A stretch of 64,000 nt of DNA from Lutibacter citreus (GTDB lineage Bacteria > Bacteroidota > Bacteroidia > Flavobacteriales > Flavobacteriaceae), in NCBI RefSeq assembly GCF_003260195.1, contig NZ_QEIH01000010.1, forward strand, positions 1 to 64,000, in the 5' to 3' direction. The notes under the pieces are model-generated. The model ran no database searches, was not told the origin of the DNA, and saw nothing but the letters and a program-made list of their open reading frames with translations. The translations under genes and the position numbers were made by a program. The first letter of the stretch is position 1. The number at the start of each line of letters is the position of its first letter. Positions 62,704 through 64,000 of this stretch are shown here, in pieces.

Positions 62704-64000
62704 ATGAAACATTCAATTTATTTAATTTCTACACTTTGTTTACTTCTAAGTTGTTCTAATTCAGAAAAATTAGAACAAAAGAAAATAGAAGTTCTGAATA
62801 CAAATTCACAAGAAATAATTTCACTTTCTGGAGAATGGGAATTAGCTTTATATTCAGAAGAATCAATTTTAAAAGAACAAACGATACATCATTTAACTTT
62901 TAATGATGTTGTTAATTTACCAGGTTCATTAGCTGAAAATAAAAAAGGAATTATTAATAACGATCGTGAGGTTTGGAAGAATCTTTCAGTAGAATATCAT
63001 TTTGAAGGAACTGCATATTACAAGCGAACTATAAATATACCTAAGGAATGGAAAGGTAAATATGTTACTCTGCGTATGGAGCGTACACGTAAAACTGCAG
63101 TTTGGTTAGACGGAATGTTATTAGGAACAAATCCATACCTATCTACAGCTCAGGTTTATTATATAAAAGATGTGGAACCAGGTGCACATGAATTGATTGT
63201 AGCTGTAGACAATATTGTGAGTGCGCATCCTGCAGGTCGATCACATATGAACGAAGAAGCTACACAAACCAATTGGAATGGAGTGTTGGGTAAGTTTCAG
63301 TTGGAAGCTACACCTCAGGTTTTTGTGAGTAAGGTTCGAGTTTTTCCTAAGGTTAAGAGTAAACAAGCTGAGTTAGAATTTACTATTGACAATCATTTAG
63401 TAGGAATACAAAAAGGACATATTAAAATTGAAACTTCAAGTTTTAATTCTGAAAATAAACATTTAGCGAAGTCAGTTTCTATTGATTTTCAAATTGAAGG
63501 TACTTCAAAAAAAATAAAAGCAGTTGTAGAATTAGGCGAAGATATGTTGTTATGGGATGAGTTCAATCCAGCTCTATACCGTGCTAAAATTATTTTAGAA
63601 TTAGAAAATGGTGAAACTCAGCAATTGGGACGTTCTTTTGGAATGCGAACTTTTACTCAAAACGGTTCTCAGTTTGTAATTAATGGAAATACTACCTTTT
63701 TACGAGGTAAGCACGATGCTTGTGTTTTTCCGCTAACTGGTTATGCTCCTATGGATGTGAAAGAGTGGGTACGTGTTTTAAACATAGCTAAGGAATATGG
63801 AATTAATCATTATCGTTTTCATACTTGGTGTCCACCTGAAGCTGCACTTGCGGCTGCAGATTTAGTTGGGATTTATATGCAACCAGAATTGCCAAGTTGG
63901 GGAGAATTGGATGCTCAGGAAAGAGGTGTTTCATTTAAAGATATAAATGCTGTTGCTTTTGGGTCGGAGAAAACGAATAAAGGAAAAAAATACGATTCAA
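62704..64000 (+). CDS. GH2-family glycosidase, lipoprotein, cut by the window edge
   Basis: An ATG at 62704 opens MKHSIYLISTLCLLLSCSNS, a lipoprotein leader with Cys at 17, and the frame is open to position 64000 (432 codons). SLSGEWELALYSEESI, TAYYKRTINIPKEWKGKYVTL and AVWLDGMLLGTN are the sugar-binding N-domain of GH2; TFLRGKHDACVF and GINHYRFHTWCPPEAALAAA start the catalytic barrel. The catalytic glutamates lie beyond the window. It differs from the GH2 at 47506 (not a close paralogue), so it probably has another specificity. Confidence 0.85.
   Translation, partial: MKHSIYLISTLCLLLSCSNSEKLEQKKIEVLNTNSQEIISLSGEWELALYSEESILKEQTIHHLTFNDVVNLPGSLAENKKGIINNDREVWKNLSVEYHFEGTAYYKRTINIPKEWKGKYVTLRMERTRKTAVWLDGMLLGTNPYLSTAQVYYIKDVEPGAHELIVAVDNIVSAHPAGRSHMNEEATQTNWNGVLGKFQLEATPQVFVSKVRVFPKVKSKQAELEFTIDNHLVGIQKGHIKIETSSFNSENKHLAKSVSIDFQIEGTSKKIKAVVELGEDMLLWDEFNPALYRAKIILELENGETQQLGRSFGMRTFTQNGSQFVINGNTTFLRGKHDACVFPLTGYAPMDVKEWVRVLNIAKEYGINHYRFHTWCPPEAALAAADLVGIYMQPELPSWGELDAQERGVSFKDINAVAFGSEKTNKGKKYDS

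Noticed and set aside
1-64000. tRNA or rRNA genes
   Set aside because: No cloverleaf arrangement or conserved rRNA segments were noticed when reading the non-coding stretches.

Overview
The window is AT-rich and carries features typical of a marine Flavobacteriaceae (Bacteroidota) genome: SusC/SusD pairs, a hybrid two-component regulator with an AraC output domain, many Cys-type sulfatases, lipoproteins, and very A-rich translation start regions. Species cannot be named from this sequence alone. It divides into an accessory region (about 1-16.8 kb) and a large polysaccharide utilization locus (PUL, about 17.2 kb to the end).

Accessory region. The left edge is the end of an IS3-family element whose terminal repeat runs directly into the first codons of a McrB-like AAA+ GTPase gene, followed by its DUF2357/McrC-like nuclease partner (type IV-like restriction pair). 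After a perfect bidirectional terminator comes a run of leftward genes (4.6-16 kb): small lipoproteins, an EcsC-like protein, a DUF2971 protein, a possible double RusA-like protein, several unknowns, an IS3 relic, and one striking three-gene operon. That operon encodes a WG-repeat protein, a glycosyltransferase-like/tyrosine-phosphatase fusion, and a GT4-glycosyltransferase/radical-SAM-SPASM fusion. The small genes are separated by recurring short sequences: a 16-bp imperfect palindrome directly after three stop codons, a 74-bp element present as two identical copies 10 nt after two other stop codons, a 79-bp hairpin-forming repeat, and flanking direct or inverted repeats of 13-15 bp. This looks like an array of mobile gene cassettes. 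A decayed zinc-ribbon-type gene closes the region.

PUL. All but one gene are rightward. Order: two sulfatases; a GH110-like beta-helix galactosidase; SusC, SusD and a surface glycan-binding lipoprotein; a 1369-aa hybrid regulator; then a tightly spaced 12-gene operon (33.9-55.2 kb) with six sulfatases at its core plus further family members, three unclassified beta-propeller enzymes, a propeller/barrel protein resembling lambda-carrageenase (GH150), a GH2 enzyme and a GH82-like (iota-carrageenase family) beta-helix protein. A second GH82-like lipoprotein lies on the opposite strand, next to the remnant of a duplicated sulfatase. The right end has GH29, GH43, another sulfatase and the start of a second GH2 gene. 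GH29 and GH43 share an almost identical 104-bp upstream region.

How it would work (inference): endo-acting GH82/GH150-like enzymes cut a sulfated galactan of the carrageenan type at the cell surface, SusC/D and the binding lipoprotein import oligosaccharides, nine sulfatases strip sulfate esters, and GH110, GH2, GH43, GH29 and the propeller enzymes trim the desulfated oligosaccharides. The regulator senses an oligosaccharide in the periplasm. No formylglycine-generating enzyme and no anhydrogalactose catabolic genes are present in the window, so these must be elsewhere.
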